This document shows positions 34,905 to 45,256 of a stretch of DNA of 64,000 nt, piece after piece. The position numbers were made by a program, and so were the translations under genes. The notes under the pieces are model-generated. The model was not told where the DNA came from and ran no database searches. It saw only the letters and a list, made by a program, of their open reading frames with translations. How positions within the stretch are numbered: the first letter of the stretch is position 1; each line of letters starts with the position of its first letter. Source of the DNA: Sphingobacteriales bacterium 46-32 (lineage in GTDB: Bacteria; Bacteroidota; Bacteroidia; Chitinophagales; Chitinophagaceae); the NCBI GenBank assembly GCA_001898485.1, contig MKTY01000016.1, positions 18,327-82,326 on the forward strand. The letters run 5' to 3'.

Positions 34905-35912
34905 ATGAAAACAAACACACTTCAACGCTCTACCCTCCTGGTAATACTTGCTTTTGCCAGTATCTATATTGTGTGGGGGTCTACCTTTCTGGCCATTTTA
35001 TATGGCCTTACCGGATTTCCGCCATTCATCCTGTCGGGTCTCCGCTTTTTTACAGCCGGTCTGGTGCTGTTTCTATTCAGCTATTTTAAAAAAGAACGAT
35101 CTGCATCGCTCACTGACTGGAAAAGAAATGGCATTGCCGGTATACTCATACTGGGTGGTGGTACCGGCCTTGTAGCCTGGGCCGAGCAGTTTACTACTTC
35201 TACAGAAGCCTGTGTGCTCATTGCAACCGCGCCATTTTGGTTTATCGCGCTCGATAAGGGAAGCTGGAAATATTATTTCTCCAACCGTATCATCCTGTCT
35301 GGTCTGCTGATCGGTTTCCTGGGACTGCTGTTTTTCATGAGTGGCAGTTTCGATGAAGGACATGCAGCAGCCGGTGGCCTGGGCGCCAAAACACTGGCAT
35401 TTGTGGTACTCATCATCAGCAGTCTTTCCTGGGTGGCAGGCTCCCTCTATTCTAAACACAAACCGGCCTCCAGTCCCATGCTCATGAATGTAGCCCAGCA
35501 ATTGCTGGTGGGTGGCGTGATCAGTTTTGTGGTTGCCCTGTTTATGGGTGAGTTCAACTCATTTTCACTGTCCAGCGTTCCGCTCAATGCCTGGCTGGGT
35601 CTGGGATACCTGATTGTATTCGGCTCTATCATTGCGTACCTGGCTTATATCTGGTTATTATCTGTGAGAAACCCGGTACTGGTAAGCACCCACGTTTATG
35701 TGAACCCAATTGTGGCCGTGGTGGCAGGTGGCCTCTTTGCCGGCGAGCGTATCAACAGCATTCAGCTGGTGGCGCTTATTATCATCCTCGTGGGTGTGGC
35801 GCTCATCAACAGTTCCACCTATAAGCCGGGCAAAAGAACCCTGGTGAGAATGCGGCGTATCAACTACCTTTTCTCCCGCATGATCAATCCATATAAAAAT
35901 ATTGTAGGCTAA
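34905..35912 (+). CDS. EamA-family (DMT) exporter
   Basis: A 335-residue membrane protein with ten helices in two EamA repeats: the first around IYIVWGSTFLAILYGLTGFP to LLFFMSGSF (about 15-145), the second around VAGSLYSKH to IILVGVALINSS (about 165-305). The motif VWGSTF near the start is typical of RhaT/EamA drug and metabolite transporters, as is the VYVNPIVAVVAGGLFAGE block. Likely an amino-acid or metabolite exporter under control of the divergent Lrp-type regulator. A basic tail follows the last helix. Confidence 0.9.
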   Translation: MKTNTLQRSTLLVILAFASIYIVWGSTFLAILYGLTGFPPFILSGLRFFTAGLVLFLFSYFKKERSASLTDWKRNGIAGILILGGGTGLVAWAEQFTTSTEACVLIATAPFWFIALDKGSWKYYFSNRIILSGLLIGFLGLLFFMSGSFDEGHAAAGGLGAKTLAFVVLIISSLSWVAGSLYSKHKPASSPMLMNVAQQLLVGGVISFVVALFMGEFNSFSLSSVPLNAWLGLGYLIVFGSIIAYLAYIWLLSVRNPVLVSTHVYVNPIVAVVAGGLFAGERINSIQLVALIIILVGVALINSSTYKPGKRTLVRMRRINYLFSRMINPYKNIVG

Positions 35913-35932
35913 TACAATTATTGCCGCATAAA

Positions 35933-35961
35933 GAAGCCCGCAGCACTATACTGCGGGCTTC
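35933..35961. terminator. Bidirectional terminator
   Basis: GAAGCCCGCAG (35933-35943) pairs perfectly with CTGCGGGCTTC (35951-35961). It sits between the convergent EamA and FMN-synthase genes, with short T runs on either side. Confidence 0.8.
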
Positions 35962-35983
35962 ATCTTTATATGTAATAGTACCT

Positions 35984-37594
35984 TTAACTGCTCCAGCTTC
36001 CAACATTCGTATGTCCCCAGTGATCGGGGCTGGCATATTTAAAATCCTGTTTATAACGATCCGGTATCTCCTGCAGAAATGAACCGGTTGCATAGGTAGG
36101 AAATATTTCGCTGTACGTAAGCATGGATTGAAACGATATGCGGCGGTAAATATGTGAACGGGTAATATTCTCCTTTCGCTCAAGCCCCGAAGCGCCTAAC
36201 AGCTCCACAAAACTTTCCACGGTGTTTTTGTGAAAATTGGCTACCCTGGTTTTCTTATCTTCTACCACCAGTCCCACGGTAAGCCGGGGATCCTGTGTAG
36301 CCACACCCACGGGACATTTATTGGTATTGCACAGCAATGCCTGGATACAGCCAACCGCCATCATCATGGCCCGGGCCGAATAGCAGACATCGGCACCCAA
36401 GGCCATGGCACGAATGATATGAAAGCTGCTGGTGATCTTACCGGAAGCAATCAGCTTAATATGCTTGCGGATATCGAGACCGGTAAGAATATTATGTACA
36501 AAATCGAGTCCATCGAGCAGCGGCGCTCCTACATAATTGGAAAACTCCTGCGGGGCAGCACCCGTACCGCCTTCGGCACCATCTACGGTAATAAAATCGG
36601 GATAGGTATCGAGTTCTATCATGGCCTTGCAGATGCTGATAAACTCACTCTTATGTCCCACGCATAATTTAAACCCGACTGGCTTGCCACCGGCCAGGGT
36701 ACGCAGCTGCTGGATAAACTGAACGAGCTCGCGTGGTGTATTGAAGGCTTTATGATAAGGAGGAGAAGCCACAAGCGTATGTGGTTCCACACTGCGGATA
36801 GCGGCGATCTCGGGTGTATTCTTCGATGCAGGCAAAATACCACCATGACCGGGCTTGGCACCCTGTGAAATTTTCAACTCAATCATCTTCACCTGCGGCA
36901 GGTTGGCCTTTTCACGAAACTGTTCTGCATTAAAATTTCCATCTGCCGTACGGCAGCCAAAATAACCGGTACCGATCTGCCAGATAATATCCCCGCCATG
37001 TTTCAGATGATAAGGACTCAAACCGCCCTCGCCGGTATTTTGCGCAAAACCGCCAATCCGCGCGCCGGCATTCATGGCTTCTACAGCGTTTGAACTAAGG
37101 GCGCCATAACTCATAGCCGACACGTTGTATATGCTGGCTGAGTAAGGCTGCGTACAGTCTTTATTACCGATCATAACCCGTGGATCATGATCAAGCAGTT
37201 TGAAATCCTTGGGAGCCATGGAGTGACACATCCACTCATACCCTTCCGAATACACATCCAGCTGCGTACCAAAAGGCATGGTATCATTTTCCTTTTTGGC
37301 CCGCTGGTAGATAGTTGAGCGGTCAATACGGTTAATGGGTCTGCCATCAATATCCGACTCTATGAAATACTGGTAAATCTTGGGACGTAAATCCTCCATC
37401 AGAAAACGCAACCGGCCAAAAACCGGATAGATCCGCATGATGGAATGCTTTTGCTGAAACATATCAAAATATCCCAGTGCGGTAAGCGCAGCTACTATGA
37501 CCAGAATAACATACCAATTGGGATTCAGATAATAGGCCAGTGCCCAGGTACTGACCAGCAGCAACGTGGACACCCATATGAAACTCCTTCTCAT
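35984..37594 (-). CDS. FMN-binding glutamate-synthase-like protein
   Basis: I chose the ATG at 37594 (MRRSFIWVSTLLLVSTWALA), 21 residues inside the longest frame; 536 residues. Two membrane-type helices at the N-terminus (about 3-45) precede the FMN barrel of the glutamate synthase large subunit: GGFAQNTGEGGLSPYHLKHG, GAKPGHGGILPASK, ITVDGAEGGTGAAP and CYSARAMMMAVGCIQALLC. The Cys-rich loop with CNTNKCPVGVATQDP fits the 3Fe-4S cluster site. The glutaminase domain is absent, so it is not a full GltB. Its role is unclear, perhaps an ammonia-dependent or other redox enzyme at the membrane. Confidence 0.87.
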   Translation of the reverse strand: MRRSFIWVSTLLLVSTWALAYYLNPNWYVILVIVAALTALGYFDMFQQKHSIMRIYPVFGRLRFLMEDLRPKIYQYFIESDIDGRPINRIDRSTIYQRAKKENDTMPFGTQLDVYSEGYEWMCHSMAPKDFKLLDHDPRVMIGNKDCTQPYSASIYNVSAMSYGALSSNAVEAMNAGARIGGFAQNTGEGGLSPYHLKHGGDIIWQIGTGYFGCRTADGNFNAEQFREKANLPQVKMIELKISQGAKPGHGGILPASKNTPEIAAIRSVEPHTLVASPPYHKAFNTPRELVQFIQQLRTLAGGKPVGFKLCVGHKSEFISICKAMIELDTYPDFITVDGAEGGTGAAPQEFSNYVGAPLLDGLDFVHNILTGLDIRKHIKLIASGKITSSFHIIRAMALGADVCYSARAMMMAVGCIQALLCNTNKCPVGVATQDPRLTVGLVVEDKKTRVANFHKNTVESFVELLGASGLERKENITRSHIYRRISFQSMLTYSEIFPTYATGSFLQEIPDRYKQDFKYASPDHWGHTNVGSWSS

Positions 37595-37715
37595 GTAAGA
37601 AAATTTTATAGAACTTAATCTGTTACACTTCTGACTTTCCGGTTTTTGCTCTATCAATTTATATAAAAAAAAGATGTGGGCCCAACCCGTTTAAAGCCAG
37701 CCCGGCATCATCCGA

Positions 37716-38117
37716 TCAATCCTTATTCACCACATCTCTGATCATAAACAGTTTTTTACCCGAAGCCATCTGCCAGCTTACCTGCCGGCCACTCCGGTAA
37801 CCTATCAATGCAATGCTGAGCGGTGCAAACACAGACAGCCTGCGCGAAGACTGACTGGCTTGTGCCGGCACAACGATCTGAAATCGCTGCCGCCGCTGCG
37901 TCTCCAGCTCTTCTACTTCTACCATCGAGTTTATACGGACCACATCTGCCGGTACATCCTGCGCATTTTCATGCACCTCTGCCAGCTTCAGTTCTTCATA
38001 CAATTGCTCCGCATTTCTGTAATCGCCCGATATGGGGCTTAGTTTCGAAAAAATATAGGTAACCAATAGCTCATAATCGCTTTTCAGTAAAATGAGTTTT
38101 TCTTTTAGCTCCTTCAT
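37716..38117 (-). CDS. GreA/GreB C-terminal-domain protein (Rnk-like)
   Basis: From the ATG at 38117 (MKELKEKLILLKSDYELL); 133 residues. A short helical N-terminus and a C-terminal FKBP-like domain (about 55-133: VVRINSMVEV, then SVFAPLSIALIGYRSGRQVSW) resemble Rnk, a Gre relative that binds RNA polymerase but lacks the long coiled coil. The C-terminal PLSIALIGYRxGxxVxW is the Gre/Rnk mark. This is distinct from the Gre-like gene in the island. Confidence 0.82.
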   Translation of the reverse strand: MKELKEKLILLKSDYELLVTYIFSKLSPISGDYRNAEQLYEELKLAEVHENAQDVPADVVRINSMVEVEELETQRRQRFQIVVPAQASQSSRRLSVFAPLSIALIGYRSGRQVSWQMASGKKLFMIRDVVNKD

Positions 38118-38177
38118 GATCCTTTTGATTTTAATGTATGCCCTGCATATGCCCATTCTTTCTGTAAATGGAATCAT

Positions 38178-38928
38178 TTATGAAGCCTCCAGCCGGCTTC
38201 CTGCCTGATACGTATGCCCGGACTTAATAAAAGAAACTGTTCAATACCCCGGGCAACTCAGAAAACGGGTGCCGGGGCGAAAGGATCAAAGGCTTTGGGG
38301 GTGGAGAGAAAGAAAAGAGTGGTTTTACCATCTATGCGTCCCCGCTGCAGGCCGGATTGGCTGCAGAAAACGTTACACGCAACAATGTTAATGGAATGTC
38401 CCATATGCAGCAAAATTAAGCAATTTAAGCGTTGCGGCAGGGCAAAATTTCCCGCAGATGGCGCAGATTTACGCTGATAAATTCTTCCCGGTTTTTTAAA
38501 CCGAATCACAGGTAAATACGCACTGCTTTTTCATCGGCACATTAGCACATTAGCACATTTTCTCCCCCATCTTCAAATCTTCAAATCGCCACATCTTCAA
38601 ATCCATCAGCACATCAGCACATTTTCCCTCCATCTTCATCTGCGGTATTCTGCGTTTTCTGCGGGCAAAATTTCCCGCAGATGGCGCAGATTTACGCTGA
38701 TAAATTCTTCCCGGTTTTTTAAAACGAATTACAGGTAAATACGCACTGCTTTTTCATCAGCACATCAGCACATTAGCACATCAGCACATCAGCACATCGG
38801 CACATCAGCACATTTACCACCGTCATGCATAAATCCATATTCGACCCTCCAAAACCGGTTTCTGTCCGCACTTTGCAACATATCCTGCACGATTGACGAC
38901 TTTTGGAAAAACTTAACCCCCTATCGCT
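38178..38928. repeat. Repeat-rich intergenic region
   Basis: This 750-bp gap carries a ~97-bp direct repeat (38440-38537 and 38663-38760, 223 bp apart; starts GGGCAAAATTTCCCGCAGAT, includes TTTACGCTGATAAATTCTTC). Each copy is followed by tandem 9-mers of the type CAGCACATC/TAGCACATT (38535-38562, 38608-38625, 38757-38813), with CTTCAAATC tandem repeats at 38570-38603 between. No gene, spacer structure or CRISPR-like regular spacing is present. Confidence 0.85.
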
Positions 38929-40323
38929 ATGCGCACCCGCGTTCAACATCTGATACTTTTATTCTTTCTCACCGTAAGCACCAAGCTGCTGCATGCCCAA
39001 TCCAAACAGGTTCTAATTGATTCGCTGATCCGCAAGACACACCGGCTGGGGCTTTTCAATGGCAATCTGCTGGTGGTTGAGTCAGGCCGCGAGATTTACC
39101 GGAAGAGTATCGGCTACGCAGATGCGGCCCGTAAAACAAAACTCACCGATAAATACCGTTTTCATATCGGATCCATTGCCAAAGAATTTAATGCAGTGGG
39201 CATCATGATGCTGAAAGAGCAGGGAAAATTGTCGCTGGACGATAAGGTATCGCAATACCTGCCGCAACTACCGGACTGGGCCGGTACCATTCGTATCAAA
39301 AACCTGCTGCAATATGCCAGCGGTCTGCCTGATCTCAACTGGCGAAACATCAGCAGCGATGCCGCAGCCATGGATAGCCTTAAAAAGATAACCAGTCTCG
39401 ATTTTGAACCGGGCACCCGGTATGCGTATAACAACAGCAATGTATTGCTGCAACGTCAGATCATCGAAAAAATCACCGGGCTCAGCTTTACTGATTTTGT
39501 ACAGCGATACATGCTTCAGCCACTGAAGATGCGGGCTTCCGTTATCGATCCCGCTGAATCGACCCCTTTATTTGCCCAGTCATTCAACGACAACTATGTG
39601 TATTCGCCGGCAAAACTGCCCATATCGGGCTGGACAGCTGTGACGCTCGATGATTTTTACAAATGGGAAATGGCCTTACAGCAATTCCGGCTTATCAGCC
39701 CTGCTTCTACCCTTGCTATTCTGACACCTTTCAGCTATGGCAGGCAGTGTGGACTGGGCGGCGGAAAGATGGAAAACAATAAACTGGTAGCCCATATTCA
39801 CGATGGCACTGCCTATAACTACCAGGCCCTGCTCAGCAGCAACGCAAGCCAGAACCGCGTGGTGATTCTGATGACCAACAACAAACAAAACAATCTCTAT
39901 GATATCAATAATGCTATCCAGAACATACTGGATGGCAAACCCTATGATCCACCCAAAAAATCGACCATGCAGGCCCTGCAAAGCCTGTATGACACCGCCA
40001 GTGGCCAGCAGATACTGGCTGCTTATGAAAAACTAAAAAAGAAGGCCGGTGCAGATTATGATGTAGACCGGGAGACCACACTCAATTCCATTGGCTATTC
40101 GCTGCTGGGTAAAAAGAGATTCGATGCTGCTATTGCTGTACTGGAATACAATACCAAATTGTATCCCCTATCCGGTAATGCATTTGACAGCCTGGGCGAG
40201 GCCTATTATTTAAAAGGAGATAAAGAAAAATCGCTGCTAAATTATCAGCTATCACTTCGGCTGGATCCGCAAAATGAAGGTGCCAAAGAAAAAATAAAAG
40301 AGCTGCAGGGCGGGGAAAAATAA
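38929..40323 (+). CDS. Serine hydrolase (beta-lactamase / class C family) with TPR tail
   Basis: A 464-residue exported protein (signal 1-23). The serine hydrolase domain has S-x-x-K in GSIAKEFNA, Y-x-N in RYAYNNSN and an H-x-G-like third motif around HIHDGT. This suits an esterase or D-aminopeptidase more than a true beta-lactamase. Residues about 385-460 form TPR-like helices (LKKKAGADYDVDRETTLN, then AIAVLEYNTKLYPLSGNAFD). The pairing of hydrolase and TPR is common in Bacteroidota. Periplasmic location is expected. Confidence 0.87.
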   Translation: MRTRVQHLILLFFLTVSTKLLHAQSKQVLIDSLIRKTHRLGLFNGNLLVVESGREIYRKSIGYADAARKTKLTDKYRFHIGSIAKEFNAVGIMMLKEQGKLSLDDKVSQYLPQLPDWAGTIRIKNLLQYASGLPDLNWRNISSDAAAMDSLKKITSLDFEPGTRYAYNNSNVLLQRQIIEKITGLSFTDFVQRYMLQPLKMRASVIDPAESTPLFAQSFNDNYVYSPAKLPISGWTAVTLDDFYKWEMALQQFRLISPASTLAILTPFSYGRQCGLGGGKMENNKLVAHIHDGTAYNYQALLSSNASQNRVVILMTNNKQNNLYDINNAIQNILDGKPYDPPKKSTMQALQSLYDTASGQQILAAYEKLKKKAGADYDVDRETTLNSIGYSLLGKKRFDAAIAVLEYNTKLYPLSGNAFDSLGEAYYLKGDKEKSLLNYQLSLRLDPQNEGAKEKIKELQGGEK

Positions 40324-40538
40324 TCAGGCTTTATCATCAGCATTTAAATAAGCCAGGTAAAACCGCTGCAATAGAACCGGACACACTGCTGTACGAAAAT
40401 GAACACATATAGAAGTAAAAAAATATCTATTAAACTTATTTTCAATACATTTTAGCAGGGCATGTTATTGGCAGGCATAGGCCATCTGTACGGACCTGAG
40501 CCGTATTATCTATCCATTCTTTAACTGTAGTACTGTTT

Positions 40539-42923
40539 ATGATCAAGAATTATCTTAAAACAGCCTGGCGTAATCTGGTAAAAGATCGTATGCATTCCAC
40601 TATAAATATCCTGGGTCTGGCCATGGGTATGACTGTGGCACTTTTGATTGGCCTGTGGATGTACGACGAGCTTTCGTTCAACAAAGGTTTTGAGCGGCAT
40701 GAGCGTATCGCGCAGGTGATACAGAATGTGACCAATAATGGTAAGGTGCAAACCTGGGAAAGTGTGCCTTATCCGCTGGCCGATGAGTTGCGGAAAAATT
40801 ATGGCAGTGACTTCAGCCATATTGTAATGGCCGTAAACCAGGGCGAATATATGCTGCAGGTCGATGATAAAAAGATAAAATCAACTGGTGGTTTTTTCGA
40901 AAAGGAAATGCCGGAGCTGTTTAGCCTGAGCATGATCAGCGGTCAGCGAAACGCGCTGAACGACCCGAGTTCTATTCTGCTGGCTGAATCTACGGCAAAG
41001 GCCTGCTTTGGTGAGGAAGACCCCATAGGCCGTATGCTTAAGATCAATAAAATGGAGCCGGTAAAAGTGGCCGGTGTTTATAAAGATTTTCCGGCCAATT
41101 CAAGCCTGGCCAATATCCGGTTTGTATCGTCCTGGGATTTCTGGTATCACAGCAATGGTAACCTGAAGGATATGGAAGATCCCTGGCGACCCAATTTCAC
41201 CACCCTCTATGTTGAAATCAATGAAAATACCAGCATGGCAGCAGTGTCTGCTAAAATCAGGGATGCCAAGCTGAAAAAAGTAAATGCACAACTACAGCAA
41301 AAGAAACCAGCCCTCTTCCTTCAGCCAATGGATAGCTGGCATTTATATTCAGAGTTCAAAGATGGTGTAAATGTGGGTGGCGCTATTAAATATGTACGCA
41401 TGTTTGGCATCATCGGCATTTTTGTACTGCTGCTGGCCTGTATCAATTTCATGAACCTGAGCACAGCCCGCAGCGAAAAAAGAGCCCGGGAAGTAGGTAT
41501 CCGCAAAACGGTAGGTTCGCTCCGCAGTCAATTGATCACCCAGTTTTTTACCGAATCGTTGCTTACCGTTGCACTCGCATTTGTGATTTCGCTGACACTG
41601 GCATGGCTGGCACTACCCTACTTCAACCAGATTGCCGGCAAGCAAATGCAAATGCCGCTTGACAAACCTGTATTCTGGATCAGCAGTGTGGCCTTCATTC
41701 TACTGACGGCGCTCATTGCCGGCAGCTACCCTGCGATCTATCTTTCTTCCTTCCGTCCGGTAAAAGTGCTGAAGGGAACATTTAAAGCCGGCCGGCTGGC
41801 CGCCGTTCCCCGCAAAGTACTGGTGGTACTGCAGTTTAGTGTATCTGCAGCCCTCATTGTAGGCACCATGATCGTATACCGGCAAATTCAGTTTGGCAAA
41901 GACAGGCCGGTTGGTTATACACGCGCCAATCTCATAACAGTAGGCACACCCGAAGGAGCCATACATGATCACTTTGCTACTATAAAAAATGAATTACTGC
42001 AAACGGGAGCCGTCATATCCACGGCTGAATCGGAAAGTCCTACCACAGGCGTATGGAATACAACCAGTGGTTTCAGCTGGCCGGGCAAAGCTCCCGACCT
42101 GTCTACCGATTTCGGCGTAGTGGCCGCATCACATGATTTTGGTAAAACAGTAGGCTGGGAAATAAAAGAAGGCCGCGACTTCAACAGCGCACTCGCTACC
42201 GATTCTGCCGCCATTATCCTGAATGAGGCAGCAGTGAATTATATGAACCTCAAAAATCCGGTGGGTCAAACCGTCACCTGGTGGGGACGGCCGCTGACCG
42301 TAATCGGCATTACGAAAAACATGGTGATCGAATCGCCTTACGATGAAGTACGCCCCATCATTTACCCTATACTCGATTACCAGGGCAATATGATGATCAT
42401 GAAGCTCAACCCTAAACAAAGCGTAGCCGAATCCATCAAAAAGATTGAACCCATCTTTCGTAAATACGCTCCGGAGCAGCCTTTTGAATATCAATTTGTA
42501 GATGATTCCTACGCCAATAAGTTTGGTAATGAAGAACGGATCGGCACACTGTCCGGCATCTTTACCACACTGGCCGTCATCATCTCCTGTCTAGGTCTCT
42601 TCGGTCTTACCTCCTTTGTAGCCGAGCAACGCAAAAAAGAAATCGGCATCCGCAAAGTGCTGGGCGCGTCCGTATTCAGCGTATGGAACCTGCTTACCCG
42701 CGAGTTTGTAGTACTGGTGCTGATCGCATTCTTTATTGCCTTTCCGCTGGCCTATTATTTCATGGCAGAATGGTTGCAAAACTACAGTTACCGCACCAGC
42801 CTGTCAGGATGGGTATTTATGATGGCCGGAGCAGGTGTATTGCTGATCACGGCACTCACTGTCAGTTTCCAGGCTATCAAAGCTGCTTTTGCCAATCCTG
42901 TAAAAAGTCTTCGCACTGAGTAA
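40539..42923 (+). CDS. MacB/FtsX-type ABC transporter permease
   Basis: A 794-residue protein with the same two-block plan as the one at 31463: STINILGLAMGMTVALLIGL (about 20-40), first FtsX block with KRAREVGIRKTVGSLR, second periplasmic domain, and a second FtsX block with QRKKEIGIRKVLGAS near 705-720. Both proteins end KSLR(S/T)E, so they are paralogues. The start follows a ~215-bp gap, suggesting its own promoter. No ATPase is nearby. Confidence 0.92.
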   Translation: MIKNYLKTAWRNLVKDRMHSTINILGLAMGMTVALLIGLWMYDELSFNKGFERHERIAQVIQNVTNNGKVQTWESVPYPLADELRKNYGSDFSHIVMAVNQGEYMLQVDDKKIKSTGGFFEKEMPELFSLSMISGQRNALNDPSSILLAESTAKACFGEEDPIGRMLKINKMEPVKVAGVYKDFPANSSLANIRFVSSWDFWYHSNGNLKDMEDPWRPNFTTLYVEINENTSMAAVSAKIRDAKLKKVNAQLQQKKPALFLQPMDSWHLYSEFKDGVNVGGAIKYVRMFGIIGIFVLLLACINFMNLSTARSEKRAREVGIRKTVGSLRSQLITQFFTESLLTVALAFVISLTLAWLALPYFNQIAGKQMQMPLDKPVFWISSVAFILLTALIAGSYPAIYLSSFRPVKVLKGTFKAGRLAAVPRKVLVVLQFSVSAALIVGTMIVYRQIQFGKDRPVGYTRANLITVGTPEGAIHDHFATIKNELLQTGAVISTAESESPTTGVWNTTSGFSWPGKAPDLSTDFGVVAASHDFGKTVGWEIKEGRDFNSALATDSAAIILNEAAVNYMNLKNPVGQTVTWWGRPLTVIGITKNMVIESPYDEVRPIIYPILDYQGNMMIMKLNPKQSVAESIKKIEPIFRKYAPEQPFEYQFVDDSYANKFGNEERIGTLSGIFTTLAVIISCLGLFGLTSFVAEQRKKEIGIRKVLGASVFSVWNLLTREFVVLVLIAFFIAFPLAYYFMAEWLQNYSYRTSLSGWVFMMAGAGVLLITALTVSFQAIKAAFANPVKSLRTE

Positions 42924-42969
42924 TATACTCCCCCAAATAGTTGCAGTTGATCGATTATTCTAACCGTCC

Positions 42970-42993
42970 AAAAGCCTCCTTCCGGAGGCTTTT
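42970..42993. terminator. Bidirectional terminator
   Basis: AAAAGCCTCC (42970-42979) pairs perfectly with GGAGGCTTTT (42984-42993), loop TTCC, flanked by T or A runs, between convergent permease and hypothetical genes. Confidence 0.85.
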
Positions 42994-43043
42994 CCATTTA
43001 TCCTGTATAAATTCAATATGGCTGAATAAGTAATGCCCATACA

Positions 43044-44048
43044 CTACCCTTTTTTCGGATAGTCGTCATAGGTTTTTACATATTTCTCATCCTGCCTGAT
43101 CTGCTTCTCGATTTTCTGTTTGGTAAATTCTTCCTGACCGGGGAAGTAATGATCGGCGGTTTCGGGGTTCTCCAGCAGATAACGGAGCAGTTCAGCGGGA
43201 AAATCGGGTGTGCCGGGTGCCAGCTTCACTTTCTTATTAATGGCAACACGTTGCAGCACGATCATATTACAAATAGCCTGGTAGATCTGACCGGTAGTAT
43301 ATCTTTTATTGATTGCAGCAACCACATCAGCCAGCCAGCCCTGGCTGGCGAGACGGTCATACAACACCGGGTAAAACTCCCGGAGCCGCTCCACCCGCTT
43401 TTCTTCATCTGCCCCTGCAAGTTTTTCCTTCTCCTTCTGCATCTGGTTGAATCGCTTATTGATAATGGGATTATCAACCGACAAAGGATCAAGATGACCA
43501 TTGAACGAAAAACTAAACTCTCTTTTATGAAAATACCGCTCACTTTTTGAAACGACCGTATTGTTGGGGCCTGCTATATAATAGCGTACCACAATAGGTG
43601 TGCCCTGCTGATAATTATCCCTGAAATCGCGGTACTGCGGACTGATCTTCAATCCGTATTTAGCCTGATAGATTGCCATAGTGACGGGATTGAGATAATC
43701 CCGCCAGGGAGCAGGCAGTAAGCGTTCGATGAGTTTGGTGGAATTGGGTGAAATGGTCAGTACATATTCCCCATCTTCCGTCTCGCCAAATTCAAGGTTG
43801 ACGGCTTTCGAATCACCTTCGCTACGCTCTACCCAATCGATCAATGCATCCAGGAAATTGCTGGCGTTCTCCTCATTTTCCATGAGAAAACCCAGCTCGA
43901 TCGGCATTCTTTTCCCATCCGGATCGGGATTAAACACATATACAAAGCCGAGACATTCGGCATCGGTAAAATTTTCGGCAAAGCTGGTATCGGCCAGTAA
44001 ATATACTTTCGGTTTCAGGCTGTAGTCGTAGCCAAATTGGGCAGACAT
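43044..44048 (-). CDS. Hypothetical cytoplasmic protein
   Basis: A 334-residue protein with no signal peptide or membrane helix. The first half is alpha/beta (GYDYSLKPKVYLLADTSF, FGETEDGEYVLTISPN); the second is helical (KRFNQMQKEKEKLAGADEEK, AICNMIVLQRVAINKKVKLA). No domain is recognised. It stands alone between a terminator and the divergent hydrolase gene. Confidence 0.6.
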   Translation of the reverse strand: MSAQFGYDYSLKPKVYLLADTSFAENFTDAECLGFVYVFNPDPDGKRMPIELGFLMENEENASNFLDALIDWVERSEGDSKAVNLEFGETEDGEYVLTISPNSTKLIERLLPAPWRDYLNPVTMAIYQAKYGLKISPQYRDFRDNYQQGTPIVVRYYIAGPNNTVVSKSERYFHKREFSFSFNGHLDPLSVDNPIINKRFNQMQKEKEKLAGADEEKRVERLREFYPVLYDRLASQGWLADVVAAINKRYTTGQIYQAICNMIVLQRVAINKKVKLAPGTPDFPAELLRYLLENPETADHYFPGQEEFTKQKIEKQIRQDEKYVKTYDDYPKKG

Positions 44049-44215
44049 AGGTATTGTTTAATTACAGAAAATTTAAATGTATTAAAAAGAAGCCGCCTGT
44101 GCAAGTCCCCGGTTATTTATATTAAAAATCAGCCCCTGTTTGTTATTCTAAACAGCAACAGAACGGTTGTGACCCGGATTGCCGTAAATTTGAAGCTATA
44201 CCCCAAATTACTTGT

Positions 44216-45172
44216 ATGAAATACCTGTTTTTATCTATCAGTTTGGTCATTGGCAGCTTTTTATCTGCGGGTGCGCAGAAGCAGCTGGATTATTTTGACA
44301 CCTTATCCATTGGCGGCATTGGTCAGGTAATTTCCGTAAAAGGAATGGAAAACAGCCCGGTTCTTCTTTTTATACATGGTGGTCCCGGAAGTTCACGAAT
44401 GAACCAGGCAGACATATATACAACAGAATTACAGAAAAAATTCATCGTGGTACAGTGGGATCAGCGCGAAGCCGGACGCACGCAACAGCTCAATAAAAGC
44501 CCTCTACCTATTACCCTTCAGCAAATGGAGCAGGATACACACGATGTGGTCGATTCTTTACGCAAGAGATTCAATCAGCCGAAGATCTACCTGGCCGGTG
44601 AATCCTGGGGTACGGTACTCGGGTTTTATATGGCCGCACACTATTCCGACTGGTTGCATGCCTACCTGGCCATCAGCTCCGTGATTGATCAGGAAAAAAG
44701 TGAAAAAAAGTTGATCAGCTTTCTGAAAAAACAAGCAACCGCATCGGGTAATACTGTCGAACTGGAGGAATTAAACAGTGTAAAAGTCCCTTTCGAAAAT
44801 TACCGGCAGATCTACTACTCCCGCAAATGGCTCTTTCAGTACGATGGACAGGCTATTGCCGACAAAGACACCAGCCTCATCATCGACTATCTCCGCTCCT
44901 GGGCCGATACCTGGCTTCCTGTATGGAATGAAGCCATTCAGCGGAACTTATATAAAACACTTCCGAAAATTAAATGCCCTGTTTACTTTTTTGTAGGCGG
45001 TAAAGACCGGCAAACCGATTTCGAAATAGCCAGAGGCTATTATAAAAAACTGTCCGCACCAAAGAAAGATCTCTTCTTCTTCGAAAACGCCGGACACTCC
45101 CTGCTCACTACCGAAGCAGCAGAAGTGCAGAAAATAATCATTGACAGGATTCTTACGGATACAAAAAAATGA
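44216..45172 (+). CDS. Secreted alpha/beta-hydrolase, prolyl-aminopeptidase-like
   Basis: A 318-residue protein with a signal peptide (1-20, ending SAGAQ). The fold is shown by LLFIHGGPGSSRMN (oxyanion), GESWGTVLG (nucleophile Ser), FVGGKDRQTD (acid) and NAGHSLL (His). HGGPG with GESWG is the signature of proline iminopeptidases. Periplasmic peptide processing is the likely role. It resembles the lipoprotein hydrolase at 5026 in family but differs in its export signal. Confidence 0.83.
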   Translation: MKYLFLSISLVIGSFLSAGAQKQLDYFDTLSIGGIGQVISVKGMENSPVLLFIHGGPGSSRMNQADIYTTELQKKFIVVQWDQREAGRTQQLNKSPLPITLQQMEQDTHDVVDSLRKRFNQPKIYLAGESWGTVLGFYMAAHYSDWLHAYLAISSVIDQEKSEKKLISFLKKQATASGNTVELEELNSVKVPFENYRQIYYSRKWLFQYDGQAIADKDTSLIIDYLRSWADTWLPVWNEAIQRNLYKTLPKIKCPVYFFVGGKDRQTDFEIARGYYKKLSAPKKDLFFFENAGHSLLTTEAAEVQKIIIDRILTDTKK

Positions 45173-45180
45173 GAACTTAA

Positions 45181-45256
45181 TGTGCTGATATGCTGGTGTG
45201 CTGATGTGCTGATTGATTTGACGATTTGACGATTTGAAAATTTGAAGATTTGAGGA
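45181..45256. repeat. Tandem short repeats
   Basis: TGTGCTGA-type octamers and nonamers (45181-45213) are followed by GATTTGAC/GATTTGAA repeats (45214-45256). These are the reverse complements of the CAGCACAT and CTTCAAATC families seen at 38.5 kb, so both families recur together. Confidence 0.75.

Noticed and set aside
36230..36667. 145-residue frame on the plus strand
   Set aside because: Antisense to the FMN glutamate-synthase-like gene.
38522..38815. Repeats that could be mistaken for a CRISPR array
   Set aside because: Units are 8-9 bp in direct tandem with no unique spacers, and no cas genes are in the window.
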